Source: a virus
Direction: 5' to 3' (one strand)
Length of the DNA stretch: 59,597 nt
IMG/VR virus record: IMGVR_UViG_3300030329_004507
Location: 1-59,597 of that record
Shown in pieces: positions 40,797-48,397 of the stretch. The first letter of the stretch is position 1; every line of letters begins with the position of its first letter. The notes beneath the pieces are model-generated. The model saw only the letters and a program-made list of their open reading frames with translations. It did no database searches and was not told the origin of the DNA. The translations under genes were made by a program, and so were the position numbers.

Positions 40797-41099
40797 GCAT
40801 ACGTTGAAGCATTTGAAATAAACGTTGCGGACGTCGGGGCAGTACCGACCACCTCCACCAATTTATTACTTGGTGGCTTATGTAATCCCTTCCGGGGGTG
40901 AACTAGGATCGACGGACGTGTAAAGAAATGTGGAGTTTGCCCAGTTGGTACGAGGTAACGGCCAGTTTTTAAATGCAAACACAAGAGCATTAGGATTTGC
41001 TGACTTAACAGTTGGTATGTCTGAATTGAGATTAGCGGCGTAATAACTGACTAATTTCTGGGGTTTGGCCCACCTCGCAACAGAACGGGCCACCTCATA
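40797..41099 (+). ncRNA. ssrA: Circularly permuted two-piece tmRNA
   Basis: Acceptor piece first: T-arm GTCGG-7nt-CCGAC (40833-40849), then CACCTCC, A and CCA (40850-40860). After a 33-nt spacer the coding piece starts GGGGGTG (40894), which pairs over all 7 bp with CACCTCC, followed by AACTAGGATCGACGG. Long-range helix: CATTT (40810) and ACGT (40822) pair with AAATG (40926) and ACGT (40916). The tag frame starts with Ala codon GCA at 40975, encodes 22 residues beginning ANTRALGFAD and ending SELRLAA, and stops TAATAA at 41041. A pseudoknot stem GGCCC/GGGCC follows. tmRNA rescues stalled ribosomes; the permuted form is typical of Alphaproteobacteria. Confidence 0.93.
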
Positions 41100-41179
41100 A
41101 AAAAGTAGCACAAAACTTATAGTAGCAGAAAAATTCTTTCAAAAAGGTTTTAAATAATTAGTGGTTAAGGGGAGAGTCG

Positions 41180-41458
41180 ATGTTTTCATGGGCACAGAAA
41201 CGAACTAATTATTGGTCTAAGATCAGAAAAAAAGCACCAAAAGTGCCGGACATTACTTGTCCTGCGATTGATGATGTATTAAATCAATTAGAAAAACAAG
41301 TTGGCAGAGAATTTAAACAAAGTAAATTCAAAGCAATAGAAAAAAAATTAGATAAACTACGTACTGCAAATGAACTATTAAGAGATAGTGGAAAATTTTG
41401 GCATGACGAATGCAAAGAAGCAGTTAGAGATCTATTAGGAAAGAAAAAGGCTAGATAA
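41180..41458 (+). CDS. Hypothetical helical protein
   Basis: 92 residues, basic, mostly helical with two Cys (about 27 and 77). AAGGGGAGAG ribosome site. No family recognised. First gene after the tmRNA, possibly on a readthrough transcript. Confidence 0.5.
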   Translation: MFSWAQKRTNYWSKIRKKAPKVPDITCPAIDDVLNQLEKQVGREFKQSKFKAIEKKLDKLRTANELLRDSGKFWHDECKEAVRDLLGKKKAR

Positions 41459-41459
41459 T

Positions 41460-41657
41460 ATGTGGAAAGTAGTAATAATAATGTGTGCTTTAGGAAATCC
41501 TTGTGTTGTTATGGAAGAAAGTCCTATGAGACATTATCATGATAGAAACGAATGTATGGCAAATTCATCATCAAAACACAGTGAATTATTCGTTGCTTTT
41601 CAAGATTACGGATATCACGTATACAAATCTGAATTTACTTGCGAAGAAGTTAAGTAA
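41460..41657 (+). CDS. Small protein, possibly exported
   Basis: 65 residues. A short hydrophobic start (MWKVVIIMCALGNPC) and four Cys (9, 15, 32, 60) suggest export and disulfides, but the signal is weak. Two bases after the previous stop. Confidence 0.4.
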   Translation: MWKVVIIMCALGNPCVVMEESPMRHYHDRNECMANSSSKHSELFVAFQDYGYHVYKSEFTCEEVK

Positions 41658-42591
41658 AAAATCTCTTATTAGTAAAATCACTTATACCATAAGCAAGTAA
41701 CACACCACGTGGTTCATCACCTGTGTATACCAAACTATGCACAAACTTATGATTGTTTATAAAAATAGGTTTAGTAACATCTATAAGGCCTACATTTTTA
41801 AATTTAAACTTAATATCTTCTGTACTACCAAACAATACACAATATAACTGTGTAGGTCCATTTATAATATGCTTACCGTCCTCGTAAGTAAAATCATCTC
41901 TATGCACAGGTATTACTGAATTTGGTTGCAGTTCAACATATTGCATTTGAAGTAACTTATCAAAACCAAACTGTTTCATTGTTTCTTTTAATTTACTATT
42001 TTTAATATTGTTAACATCTGTTAAAGGCATCACAGGTAATCTTTGTAACGACTTGCATTGTCCTTCTCCATAAAACTTATTGTCAACAAACTTTAAGTCA
42101 GCATCTAAATATAAATCTGTATCTACTGCTGGACCGTTGTATTCAACATATGGTAAATTATGAAAATCTGTTTTTGCATACCAATACGGTCCTTCTCCTT
42201 TAGCAAAAAACTGTTTAACATGACGAGGAATAAAACTGCCTTCTACTTTTTCATTCCAACTTTCTGTCAGCAAGTATTTTTTACTTAAATCTTTAAAACG
42301 CAACAAGTCATCATGTGCTATGCACTCTGATATTCTAGCAAAGTATTCTGCTAAATTACCATGCAACCATATTTCATAACCGTTTTCTGTATTAAGTCCT
42401 GCATTTAATCCGTGTTTGATACTCTCATTACCCACTGTTATATCTACAATATTATTCCTATCACAAGGAATAGTAATCTTATACCACTCTTCGTCTATGT
42501 CTATAGGCCATAAAGATTCAGACGACACTTTATCTAAACTGGTAGTTTTTCTAATTTTAACTTCTGTTTTGGTTTTTATCTCTACACGCAT
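41650..42591 (-). CDS. 2OG-Fe(II) oxygenase, aspartyl/asparaginyl hydroxylase-like
   Basis: 313 residues. VIPVHRDDF carries the HxD pair near residue 230 and HKFVHSLVYTGDEPRGVLL the distal His and Arg, as in aspartyl/asparaginyl beta-hydroxylase-like dioxygenases. The N-terminal 200 residues are not recognised. Read from a late promoter; convergent with the 41460 gene by 8 bp. Confidence 0.65.
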   Translation of the reverse strand: MRVEIKTKTEVKIRKTTSLDKVSSESLWPIDIDEEWYKITIPCDRNNIVDITVGNESIKHGLNAGLNTENGYEIWLHGNLAEYFARISECIAHDDLLRFKDLSKKYLLTESWNEKVEGSFIPRHVKQFFAKGEGPYWYAKTDFHNLPYVEYNGPAVDTDLYLDADLKFVDNKFYGEGQCKSLQRLPVMPLTDVNNIKNSKLKETMKQFGFDKLLQMQYVELQPNSVIPVHRDDFTYEDGKHIINGPTQLYCVLFGSTEDIKFKFKNVGLIDVTKPIFINNHKFVHSLVYTGDEPRGVLLAYGISDFTNKRFFT

Positions 42592-42597
42592 TAGAAA

Positions 42598-42605
42598 TAT
42601 TTAAG
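42598..42605 (-). promoter_or_regulatory. T4-type late promoter
   Basis: CTTAAATA on the minus strand, 6 nt before the ATG at 42591. Confidence 0.6.
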
Positions 42606-42637
42606 AGTTAGATCTATTAACTAAAAAATTTATCCGT

Positions 42638-42745
42638 CACATATATCAGAGATATATAGTTGTGATCATAACTTTCCGTCCTGGAAAGAGTGACCCGGAC
42701 AAACACCAGTTATTCCGGTGAGATTAACTATTCGATCCTGGCAAA
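42638..42745 (+). other. Structured leader or small RNA candidate
   Basis: Three hairpins in a row: ATATATC-aga-GATATAT (42641-42657), TTTCC-gtcct-GGAAA (42673-42687) and CCGGA/TCCGG (42695-42718). No ORF on either strand. It precedes the 42792 gene by about 50 nt, so it may be a 5' leader that controls that gene. Confidence 0.45.
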
Positions 42746-42791
42746 TTCACTTTAAATTTTTAAGTTATAAAAATAATAAAAGGAGAATAAT

Positions 42792-43277
42792 ATGTCATAT
42801 CTATATGATGGCGGGAATTGTCAAGATGATTATGTCCCAGATTTAATAAAACCAAAACTTATAGCAAAGATTCCTTATCAATTTGGAGAAAACGGATTTG
42901 GCCCACTTGAAAAGTTTATTGCATACAGTCCAGGGTTGGAATTTTTTGTAAAACAAGGCTGTTTAATAACTGTTGTAAGAGACCACAGTACACAATTTTT
43001 TACGGATTGTAGAAAGTGTTTTGAAAAATATCAAAAAACGTTTACTGAAAACGTTGCTTTAGTAAATTTAAAAGAATTTGCAAGAATGATGGATGAACAA
43101 AATGAATCAGCGGCACCTGTTACAAAAAAACTAAAAACTCAAGAAGAAATTTTAAATGACCTGCAGAAACGAAACAATAGTAATTGCTGTGACAACGAAG
43201 AGGCAGGCTCAATTAAAAGAGCATCAGATATTTTAAAATTAATTAGATCAAGAAAAAGAAAGAGAGATTCAGAATAA
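42792..43277 (+). CDS. Hypothetical protein, paralogue of 43696-43971
   Basis: 161 residues. PGLEFFVKQGCLITVVRDHSTQFFT resembles PFLQFLNNRGHLSVDIRENSIQFST of the 43696 product. The C-terminal half is Lys/Arg-rich with Cys pairs (CC at about 131-132). AAGGAGAATAAT ribosome site. Function unknown. Confidence 0.5.
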   Translation: MSYLYDGGNCQDDYVPDLIKPKLIAKIPYQFGENGFGPLEKFIAYSPGLEFFVKQGCLITVVRDHSTQFFTDCRKCFEKYQKTFTENVALVNLKEFARMMDEQNESAAPVTKKLKTQEEILNDLQKRNNSNCCDNEEAGSIKRASDILKLIRSRKRKRDSE

Positions 43278-43439
43278 TGGTTTGCTGGGTTAGTGGCGTT
43301 CGCTCATTGACGCCGTGGAAGGGTGGGATGGTAAACTAATTTTGGGCATCTATTTGTATTTATTTTTTTTGGTATCATACGACAAGGTAAAACAAAACCG
43401 AGATTGGAACCGGTCAAGAAAGATGACGATATAATATTA

Positions 43440-43703
43440 ATGTCTTATAAAAGAGCACGTATAAGGAGTATGGCACAGTTAGAAGTAAGTCTATTAATGA
43501 CTTCTAATTTGAAACTTGCAAGTAGACTGCTGGCCAAGGACTCACCAGAATTAAATGTGGTCCACTTATACAATAGGAGAAAGCATATGCTTTTTTATAA
43601 TAAAACACTTACAATCTGTAGATGGATTCTGTTACAAATCTACAGAAAGAAACAAATCAATAAACTCAAACAGATGAGAGAAGAGAGGTTAACCAATGTT
43701 TAA
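43440..43703 (+). CDS. Hypothetical basic protein
   Basis: 87 residues from MSYKRARIRSM; an upstream TTG and a downstream ATG at 43470 with AAGGAG only one base away are alternatives. Very basic, helical, with one moderately hydrophobic segment (LTICRWILLQIYR). Overlaps the next gene by 8 bp. Confidence 0.4.
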   Translation: MSYKRARIRSMAQLEVSLLMTSNLKLASRLLAKDSPELNVVHLYNRRKHMLFYNKTLTICRWILLQIYRKKQINKLKQMREERLTNV

Positions 43704-43971
43704 TTTCTTTTCGTACAATATCTTTCTCGAGGGGACTACTCTCGAGAAAGAGGTAGCCAATGACCAGACCCTGTATCTGTCAGTACTAGACAGGGTCGAA
43801 AACCAAATAATAAAAACAAATCCTTTCTTGCAATTTCTTAACAACAGAGGCCATCTGTCAGTTGATATCAGAGAAAATTCTATACAGTTTTCAACGAATC
43901 CTCTAGCATATGTGTTGGCGGCTAAGAAAATGCCTGATTATGAATTTAAAATAACGAAAGGAGACAAATGA
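43696..43971 (+). CDS. Hypothetical protein, paralogue of 42792-43277
   Basis: 91 residues. Shares the G-x-L-x-V-x-x-R-x-x-S-x-QF core with the 42792 product. The first third of the gene also forms two strong RNA hairpins (43722-43796), so its translation may be regulated. Ends 4 bp into the homing endonuclease gene. Confidence 0.45.
   Translation: MFNFFSYNIFLEGTTLEKEVANDQTLYLSVLDRVENQIIKTNPFLQFLNNRGHLSVDIRENSIQFSTNPLAYVLAAKKMPDYEFKITKGDK
43722..43796 (+). promoter_or_regulatory. Two strong hairpins inside a coding start
   Basis: CTTTCTCGAG (43722-43731) pairs perfectly over 10 bp with CTCGAGAAAG (43741-43750); ACCCTGT (43768-43774) pairs with ACAGGGT (43790-43796). They begin about 26 nt past the ATG of the 43696 gene and precede the GIY-YIG gene. 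Confidence 0.55.
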
Positions 43972-44855
43972 TAAAATTTTTTAATTATTTAAAAAACAAC
44001 TTGCCCAACGCCTACAAAGGATATATGCAAGACGTCCATATATTATATAGGACTGTGAATTTAATTAATGGTAAGGAATACACAGGTAGGCTATCTACCT
44101 CAAAATCAAAGACAAATAGACTTTACTTGGGTTCTGGAGTATTAATTCTTAAGGCTATAAAAAAATACGGCAAGGAAAACTTCAAACGTATTGATCTTGT
44201 AACAATCTACAGAAAGGACGATCCTTTAGCACGAACAAAAATTAGACGTTTGGAAAGATTAATAGTAACCAAAGATTACTGTAAAAATACAATGACGTAC
44301 AATTTAAAGCCACCTATAGGAGAAGGTGGCACACCGCCTAAGTTCGATGAATACTCAAAAGAGGAACAGGAAGAACTGAGGAAAAAATACAGAGCAAGAA
44401 GACATACACAGGAAAGTAAAGCAAGGAGATCTCTTACTACTCACTTTAGACATTGGACTCTTGAACAGAAACTAGCCGCTAGGAAAAAAAGCATAGCCAC
44501 TAGGAGAGCAAAGGACAACTACAAACACACACCTGAATCAAAAGAGAAGAACAGACAAACCAAATTACAACAGTACAGGTTAGGTATAGTGTCAAACGAT
44601 AACGTCAAGATACCTTGTGCAGTTAAAGTTAATAACAGTGAATGGCGATATTTCAAAGGATTCAGCGATGCGGCCAAATATTATAATTACCCTAATATTA
44701 GTAATTGCCCTCGTATTGTTTTTCCTTTGGATGGCACTATTTTTACTGTTAAGAGAAGAGGCATTTATAAAGGAAACATATATCAATTTAAAAGAATACT
44801 TACAAAAGGAGAAACATATGAAAGCAACGAACGAAAACTACAAGAGATACTGTAA
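43968..44855 (+). CDS. GIY-YIG homing endonuclease (freestanding, SegA-like)
   Basis: 295 residues. ILYRTVNLINGKEYTGR (about 26-42) is a diverged GIY-x10-YIG module, followed by YLGSGVLILKAIKKYGKENF, as in Seg and I-TevI-type enzymes. The middle is basic with repeated TPESK- and RRxTQESK-like stretches (NUMOD3-like), and the C-terminus has KGFSDAAKYY-type DNA-binding signs. It probably cuts related phage genomes and spreads with its flanking genes. Confidence 0.8.
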   Translation: MIKFFNYLKNNLPNAYKGYMQDVHILYRTVNLINGKEYTGRLSTSKSKTNRLYLGSGVLILKAIKKYGKENFKRIDLVTIYRKDDPLARTKIRRLERLIVTKDYCKNTMTYNLKPPIGEGGTPPKFDEYSKEEQEELRKKYRARRHTQESKARRSLTTHFRHWTLEQKLAARKKSIATRRAKDNYKHTPESKEKNRQTKLQQYRLGIVSNDNVKIPCAVKVNNSEWRYFKGFSDAAKYYNYPNISNCPRIVFPLDGTIFTVKRRGIYKGNIYQFKRILTKGETYESNERKLQEIL

Positions 44856-45069
44856 ATTAAAAGAAGATCTAATTTCTTTTCTTAATAGACAATCAAAATT
44901 TATGAAGAAAGACAAAGATTGGACACTTTTAGATCATGTATTTTTGGTAATGGAAACCTGCATCACTCAACTGAGAATGAATGATTACAACGATGATCAA
45001 ATTCAGGCGGAGATTGATGCAATAATGATGTACACAGAGAAGAAACAACAACCACCTTCTCTACATTAG
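44818..45069 (+). CDS. Hypothetical helical protein
   Basis: 83 residues from MKATNENYKRYC; AAAGGAG lies 6 nt upstream. The longer ORF would run inside the endonuclease gene. Charged and helical, no family recognised. Overlaps the endonuclease end by 38 bp. Confidence 0.5.
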   Translation: MKATNENYKRYCKLKEDLISFLNRQSKFMKKDKDWTLLDHVFLVMETCITQLRMNDYNDDQIQAEIDAIMMYTEKKQQPPSLH

Positions 45070-45070
45070 A

Positions 45071-45098
45071 TTGACATTTTTTAAAAATCTGTTATACT
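45071..45098 (+). promoter_or_regulatory. Sigma70-like extended -10 promoter
   Basis: TTGACA, 16 bp, TATACT with TGT upstream; drives the ParB-like gene after a leader of about 70 nt. Confidence 0.8.
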
Positions 45099-45172
45099 AG
45101 CAGTGTAATTTAAGGTTTATCCTATTGTAGGAATTTTGCTTTGAGTTGCACTCATTAACCATAGGAGATTAT

Positions 45173-46258
45173 ATGAGCAAAGTAAAAATGCTTCTAGACG
45201 TCGTTGACGAAGTAAAAAAAGAAGCACCACAAGACGTTCCAAACTGGAACAGCAAATTCGCAGAAGCCAAAGTAAATTTACAAAATCAAATCACAAAGGG
45301 CAGACTACTACCAAAAGGTGTTGAAGATCATCCACTAGAACACTTTGCATTTAACTATTCTGTACAACGTGATGTACGACCCAGCCATGTGATGAACATA
45401 ATGAAAAAGTTTGATCCACGTGTTTGTTGTCCAGTATCAGCAGTTAAAAGATCAGACGGAGAAACACTATACATTTTTGATGGGCAACACAGAGCAGTTG
45501 CTCTTGCATTGTTAGGTTGGAAGTCAATTCCTGTAACAATAGTAGAAACAGATGAACCAGCCTTTGATGCTGAAGCATTTGAAATAGTAAATGACTCAGG
45601 TATATTAAGAGCAGGTACAGAAGAAATACACAGATGTTTATTGCACAGATACAAAATGGGAGAAACAGAAACAGAAAGAGTTGTTACTGCTCATGTAGTA
45701 CAAGAAATATTTGATGAATGCAAAATAGATTTAGAACCTAAACGTGTTAGAAAGAGTCCAGGCAAGTGTGGACCTAACAAACATTACTTCTCACATTTTG
45801 ATTACGCATACAAAGGAATGAAGATGGCAGGTGGACCTGGTTTACGAGATGCACTAATGGCAATTAAAACTGTGTATGGTGATGAAGAAGGTGGCGAGAT
45901 TAATCAAGGATTGTTTATTGGATTGATGAAACAATATCAAATGGGCAGTGAAGCAAAACGTTTAAACAGATTGCCAGATGATTGGATGTCTAAGATGCTT
46001 GAAGCAATGAAAAAAGTTTGTCCAAACGGAATACTAGTTCATTCAGCGGCCAAAAAACAATGGCAACACGCAAACGGTGTTGGTTGGGACGCACCAGTGG
46101 CAATGGCACATCTATTAAGAGAAGTATATCTTTTAGAAGACGGAACCTTTGAACCAAGTTATATGCCCAATGTTTCTCTTAAACTTGAAGAAGGTGACAT
46201 AGCATCAGAGTCAGAAGCACAAACGGCATTTAACAAATACATTAATGAATCTAAGTAA
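45173..46258 (+). CDS. ParB/DGQHR-type nuclease-domain protein
   Basis: 361 residues from MSKVKMLLDVV (ATAGGAG upstream). YIFDGQHRAVALALLGWKSIPVTIV at about 100-123, with its DGxHR box, matches the ParB N-terminal domain used by ParB-like CTPases/nucleases and DGQHR proteins. FFSHFDYAYKGMK and other helical parts are not recognised. Could bind or nick DNA, or act in genome partition or host takeover. Confidence 0.65.
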   Translation: MSKVKMLLDVVDEVKKEAPQDVPNWNSKFAEAKVNLQNQITKGRLLPKGVEDHPLEHFAFNYSVQRDVRPSHVMNIMKKFDPRVCCPVSAVKRSDGETLYIFDGQHRAVALALLGWKSIPVTIVETDEPAFDAEAFEIVNDSGILRAGTEEIHRCLLHRYKMGETETERVVTAHVVQEIFDECKIDLEPKRVRKSPGKCGPNKHYFSHFDYAYKGMKMAGGPGLRDALMAIKTVYGDEEGGEINQGLFIGLMKQYQMGSEAKRLNRLPDDWMSKMLEAMKKVCPNGILVHSAAKKQWQHANGVGWDAPVAMAHLLREVYLLEDGTFEPSYMPNVSLKLEEGDIASESEAQTAFNKYINESK

Positions 46259-46427
46259 TTACAAATGCACAGTAACCAAAGACAACAAAGAAGAAGTGTG
46301 GCATTACAGTTTGCCATACAAAATGATTCTAAAAGAAGTAGATCAACATTACAAAGAAGGTGCTGATGCCGTTGAACTTGAAATGATAACACAGGAGGAA
46401 TTTAATGATCAACTTCCAAGACCTTAA
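46245..46427 (+). CDS. Hypothetical small protein
   Basis: 60 residues, no motif recognised. Overlaps the end of the ParB-like gene by 14 bp and the next start by 23 bp. Confidence 0.45.
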   Translation: MNLSNYKCTVTKDNKEEVWHYSLPYKMILKEVDQHYKEGADAVELEMITQEEFNDQLPRP

Positions 46428-46935
46428 TAACCTTGCAGAAATAAATTTTAAATCTAAAGACAGACCAGAATTAAAAGAACTTGCAGATTATATAGATCAT
46501 ATGAAACAAGATTTGTTCAATGAAAAATGGAGTCAAGCAACAAAGAAACATATAAAAACTTCATTAGTTCTTTATATTAGGTCTATGCAAAAACAATTAG
46601 CACCTATGGGTTATCATTACAAAGCACAAAACATGGAAGGCAAACAACATTTAGAACACGTAATACCACAGAACAAAATTATTACTGCATACTTGCATGA
46701 TAAGTTATCTGCTCAATTAGTTTTACAAATGCCCTTGTGTTTAATTGACGATGCTGATAAGCATATACTAGAAGGTGATTGGCAACTATCTGGTAATTGG
46801 GAATTTCCTTTCAGAAGATATGCACTAGCAGGGTATAACAAAATAATTAAAGATGTACGTGGTAATGTTATAGATTTAAATTGGCATACCATACAAGACC
46901 ATTTTAAAATGTTAGGATACAATGAAGGAATATAA
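46405..46935 (+). CDS. Hypothetical protein with HNH-like motif
   Basis: 176 residues; AGGAGGAATTT ribosome site. GKQHLEHVIPQNKI near residue 79 looks like the start of an HNH nuclease (H-x-HxIPQ), but the other catalytic residues are not clear. Function uncertain. Confidence 0.45.
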   Translation: MINFQDLNNLAEINFKSKDRPELKELADYIDHMKQDLFNEKWSQATKKHIKTSLVLYIRSMQKQLAPMGYHYKAQNMEGKQHLEHVIPQNKIITAYLHDKLSAQLVLQMPLCLIDDADKHILEGDWQLSGNWEFPFRRYALAGYNKIIKDVRGNVIDLNWHTIQDHFKMLGYNEGI

Positions 46936-47140
46936 ATTAAGCATTAAAGTAGGAGACCTAGTAGAAGTAGGACGATTTCGAAATGTTCAAACAAAAATCA
47001 AATCAATAGAAATAGATGAGCATGGGCAACCTGTAATACAAACCAGCAAAGGTAAAAAGAAATTGTTGAGTTGTAGGTTGGTAAAACTACATCCAGGATC
47101 AAAAACTCCCAAACAAATACTAATGGAAAAAAGAAAATAA
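46922..47140 (+). CDS. Small conserved protein, paralogue of 26338-26577
   Basis: 72 residues. VGDLVEVGRF, then IDEHGQPVIQTSKGKKK parallels the 26338 product. Overlaps both neighbours. Confidence 0.5.
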   Translation: MKEYKLSIKVGDLVEVGRFRNVQTKIKSIEIDEHGQPVIQTSKGKKKLLSCRLVKLHPGSKTPKQILMEKRK

Positions 47141-47292
47141 TGAGTTTGGCTTGGCTAGGAGTCATCGGTACTATTCTGACGGTTGTGGGATTTGGTTCTG
47201 CAATATTAATATACACAAAAGTAAAAGAAAATGAAGAAAAGAAAAAGAAAGCAGACGAAGAACTTAAAAAGGTCCGTGGCAACCTCTTCTAA
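47140..47292 (+). CDS. 50-residue membrane protein
   Basis: Starts MSLAWLGVIGTIL; a membrane segment at about 3-25 and a charged helical tail rich in Lys and Glu. ATG overlaps the previous stop (TAATG). Topology fits an inner spanin or small holin; no proof. Confidence 0.5.
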   Translation: MSLAWLGVIGTILTVVGFGSAILIYTKVKENEEKKKKADEELKKVRGNLF

Positions 47293-47449
47293 TACCGCTC
47301 ACATAATAGGAAGACATTGGGATGGCTATTCTATATACACAAGAGTTGACGGTTCTATGGAAAATTTTATTAAAAAAGCAAGAGAATTGCGAGAAGAACG
47401 CCATCAAGGTAAATTACCAACTAGTTTTACAGTAGATCTGGTTGACTAA
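47276..47449 (+). CDS. Hypothetical protein, probable GTG start
   Basis: 57 residues from GTG at 47276 (AAAAGG upstream); an ATG at 47231 in the same frame would lie deep inside the previous gene. GRHWDGYSIYTRVDG recalls the HWDGY motif of the 10955 protein. Ends next to a strong promoter. Confidence 0.4.
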   Translation: MATSSNTAHIIGRHWDGYSIYTRVDGSMENFIKKARELREERHQGKLPTSFTVDLVD

Positions 47450-47470
47450 TTTCCAAAATTCATATATAAT
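47442..47470 (+). promoter_or_regulatory. Consensus sigma70 promoter for a small RNA
   Basis: TTGACT, 17 bp, TATAAT; predicted start near 47477, at the base of the structured RNA below. Confidence 0.85.
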
Positions 47471-47476
47471 GGTAAA

Positions 47477-47630
47477 CAACAAAGGCGAGCACTAGGGTCA
47501 CAGGTGCGTAGATACTCATTTGTAATCTTCTAACCCAATGCCCTTTAGGCTTATGCATTTTATAGAGCCATTAGTCAGTGACAGACGATTGGCGAGACTG
47601 CGTAGACCCTGTTCCTAGTGTTAGGCCATA
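47477..47630 (+). ncRNA. Putative structured non-coding RNA
   Basis: About 150 nt without an ORF, closed by CACTAGG (47490-47496) with CCTAGTG (47614-47620) and an inner CAGG/CCTG. Inside, GGCTTAT/ATA-g-AGCC and GCCA/TGGC form further hairpins, and TGCGTAGA occurs twice. It starts at a consensus sigma70 promoter. It could be a free small RNA or a leader of the 47637 gene; 6S RNA-like layout is one option. Confidence 0.6.
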
Positions 47631-47636
47631 AGCAAT

Positions 47637-48182
47637 ATGAGAAAAAAATCAAAAGAATTACTAGACAATCTAAACAAAATTACAGAAAAGCCTAGAAATA
47701 GGTTTGAACCTAAACCTACAGTTCCAGACACTAACCGTATGTGGAAGACAGCACACGAGAGCGGTATCCAAAGTTTACCAAAAAGTTATGAACCTATTAA
47801 ATGGAATAAGGAAGTTGATGAAGACGGAGATGTGGACTACTGGACACCGTTTGATAGAGTGTATGGTGGTCTTGGAATAAACCAGCAAAAAGTAATAAAC
47901 AAAGACGGAACTACATATCAAGGTAAACTTTATCACAAATATAGATTATTAAAAGGCGTAGATGGCAAAAATTTTAAATCTCGTTGTACAATAACACAAG
48001 ATGGCAGATGGTTTGACAATGGCGGATTTCCTATTGATCCTCCTAGCAAAGATAAAATTGAAGAAGAAGAAAAAGATGAAGGGCCTACTTTTATGAAAAG
48101 AGAATTAACTGATGAAGAAAAAGCAGAAGAGGCCAAATGGAAAGCACAAGAAGAAGCAAAAATGTTAAGCAAATTAAAATGA
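47637..48182 (+). CDS. Hypothetical protein
   Basis: 181 residues; Asp/Tyr/Gly-rich middle with Trp, acidic Lys/Glu-rich C-terminal helix. Similar proteins occur in marine phages without known role. Coupled to the next gene by a 4-bp overlap (ATGA). Confidence 0.5.
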   Translation: MRKKSKELLDNLNKITEKPRNRFEPKPTVPDTNRMWKTAHESGIQSLPKSYEPIKWNKEVDEDGDVDYWTPFDRVYGGLGINQQKVINKDGTTYQGKLYHKYRLLKGVDGKNFKSRCTITQDGRWFDNGGFPIDPPSKDKIEEEEKDEGPTFMKRELTDEEKAEEAKWKAQEEAKMLSKLK

Positions 48183-48397
48183 AAAAAAGAATACACGTTA
48201 ACCAACACAAAATTAGAAGTAATAAAAAACATAACTTAAATGAACCTGTAATTACAGTAAAAACTTCTAAATCAAATGACTATGCTCACGAAGTAGAAAT
48301 AAAAGGACCTAGTAAAGTAATTTATAGTCCAGACAAACCATTAAGTTGTGGTGCAAAAGTGTGGATTGAAACAGAAGCAGAGGTTAATTTAAAATGA
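48179..48397 (+). CDS. Conserved small protein (MKKRIHVNQHKIR family)
   Basis: 72 residues. MKKRIHVNQHKIRSNKK, then PVITVKTSKSN and YSPDKPLSCGAKVWIET matches a short family found in phages and bacteria. Function unknown. Overlaps the next gene by 4 bp. Confidence 0.6.
   Translation: MKKRIHVNQHKIRSNKKHNLNEPVITVKTSKSNDYAHEVEIKGPSKVIYSPDKPLSCGAKVWIETEAEVNLK

Noticed and set aside
43291-43340. Possible glutamine-type riboswitch (TTCGCTCATTGACGCCGTGGAAGG) or 20-residue ORF
   Set aside because: Only part of the known GACGGAAGUAGG core is present and the pairing does not match; the tiny ORF has no clear ribosome site.
44617-44817. N-terminal membrane extension of the 44818 gene
   Set aside because: This part lies within the endonuclease gene in another frame, and AAAGGAG marks the later ATG.
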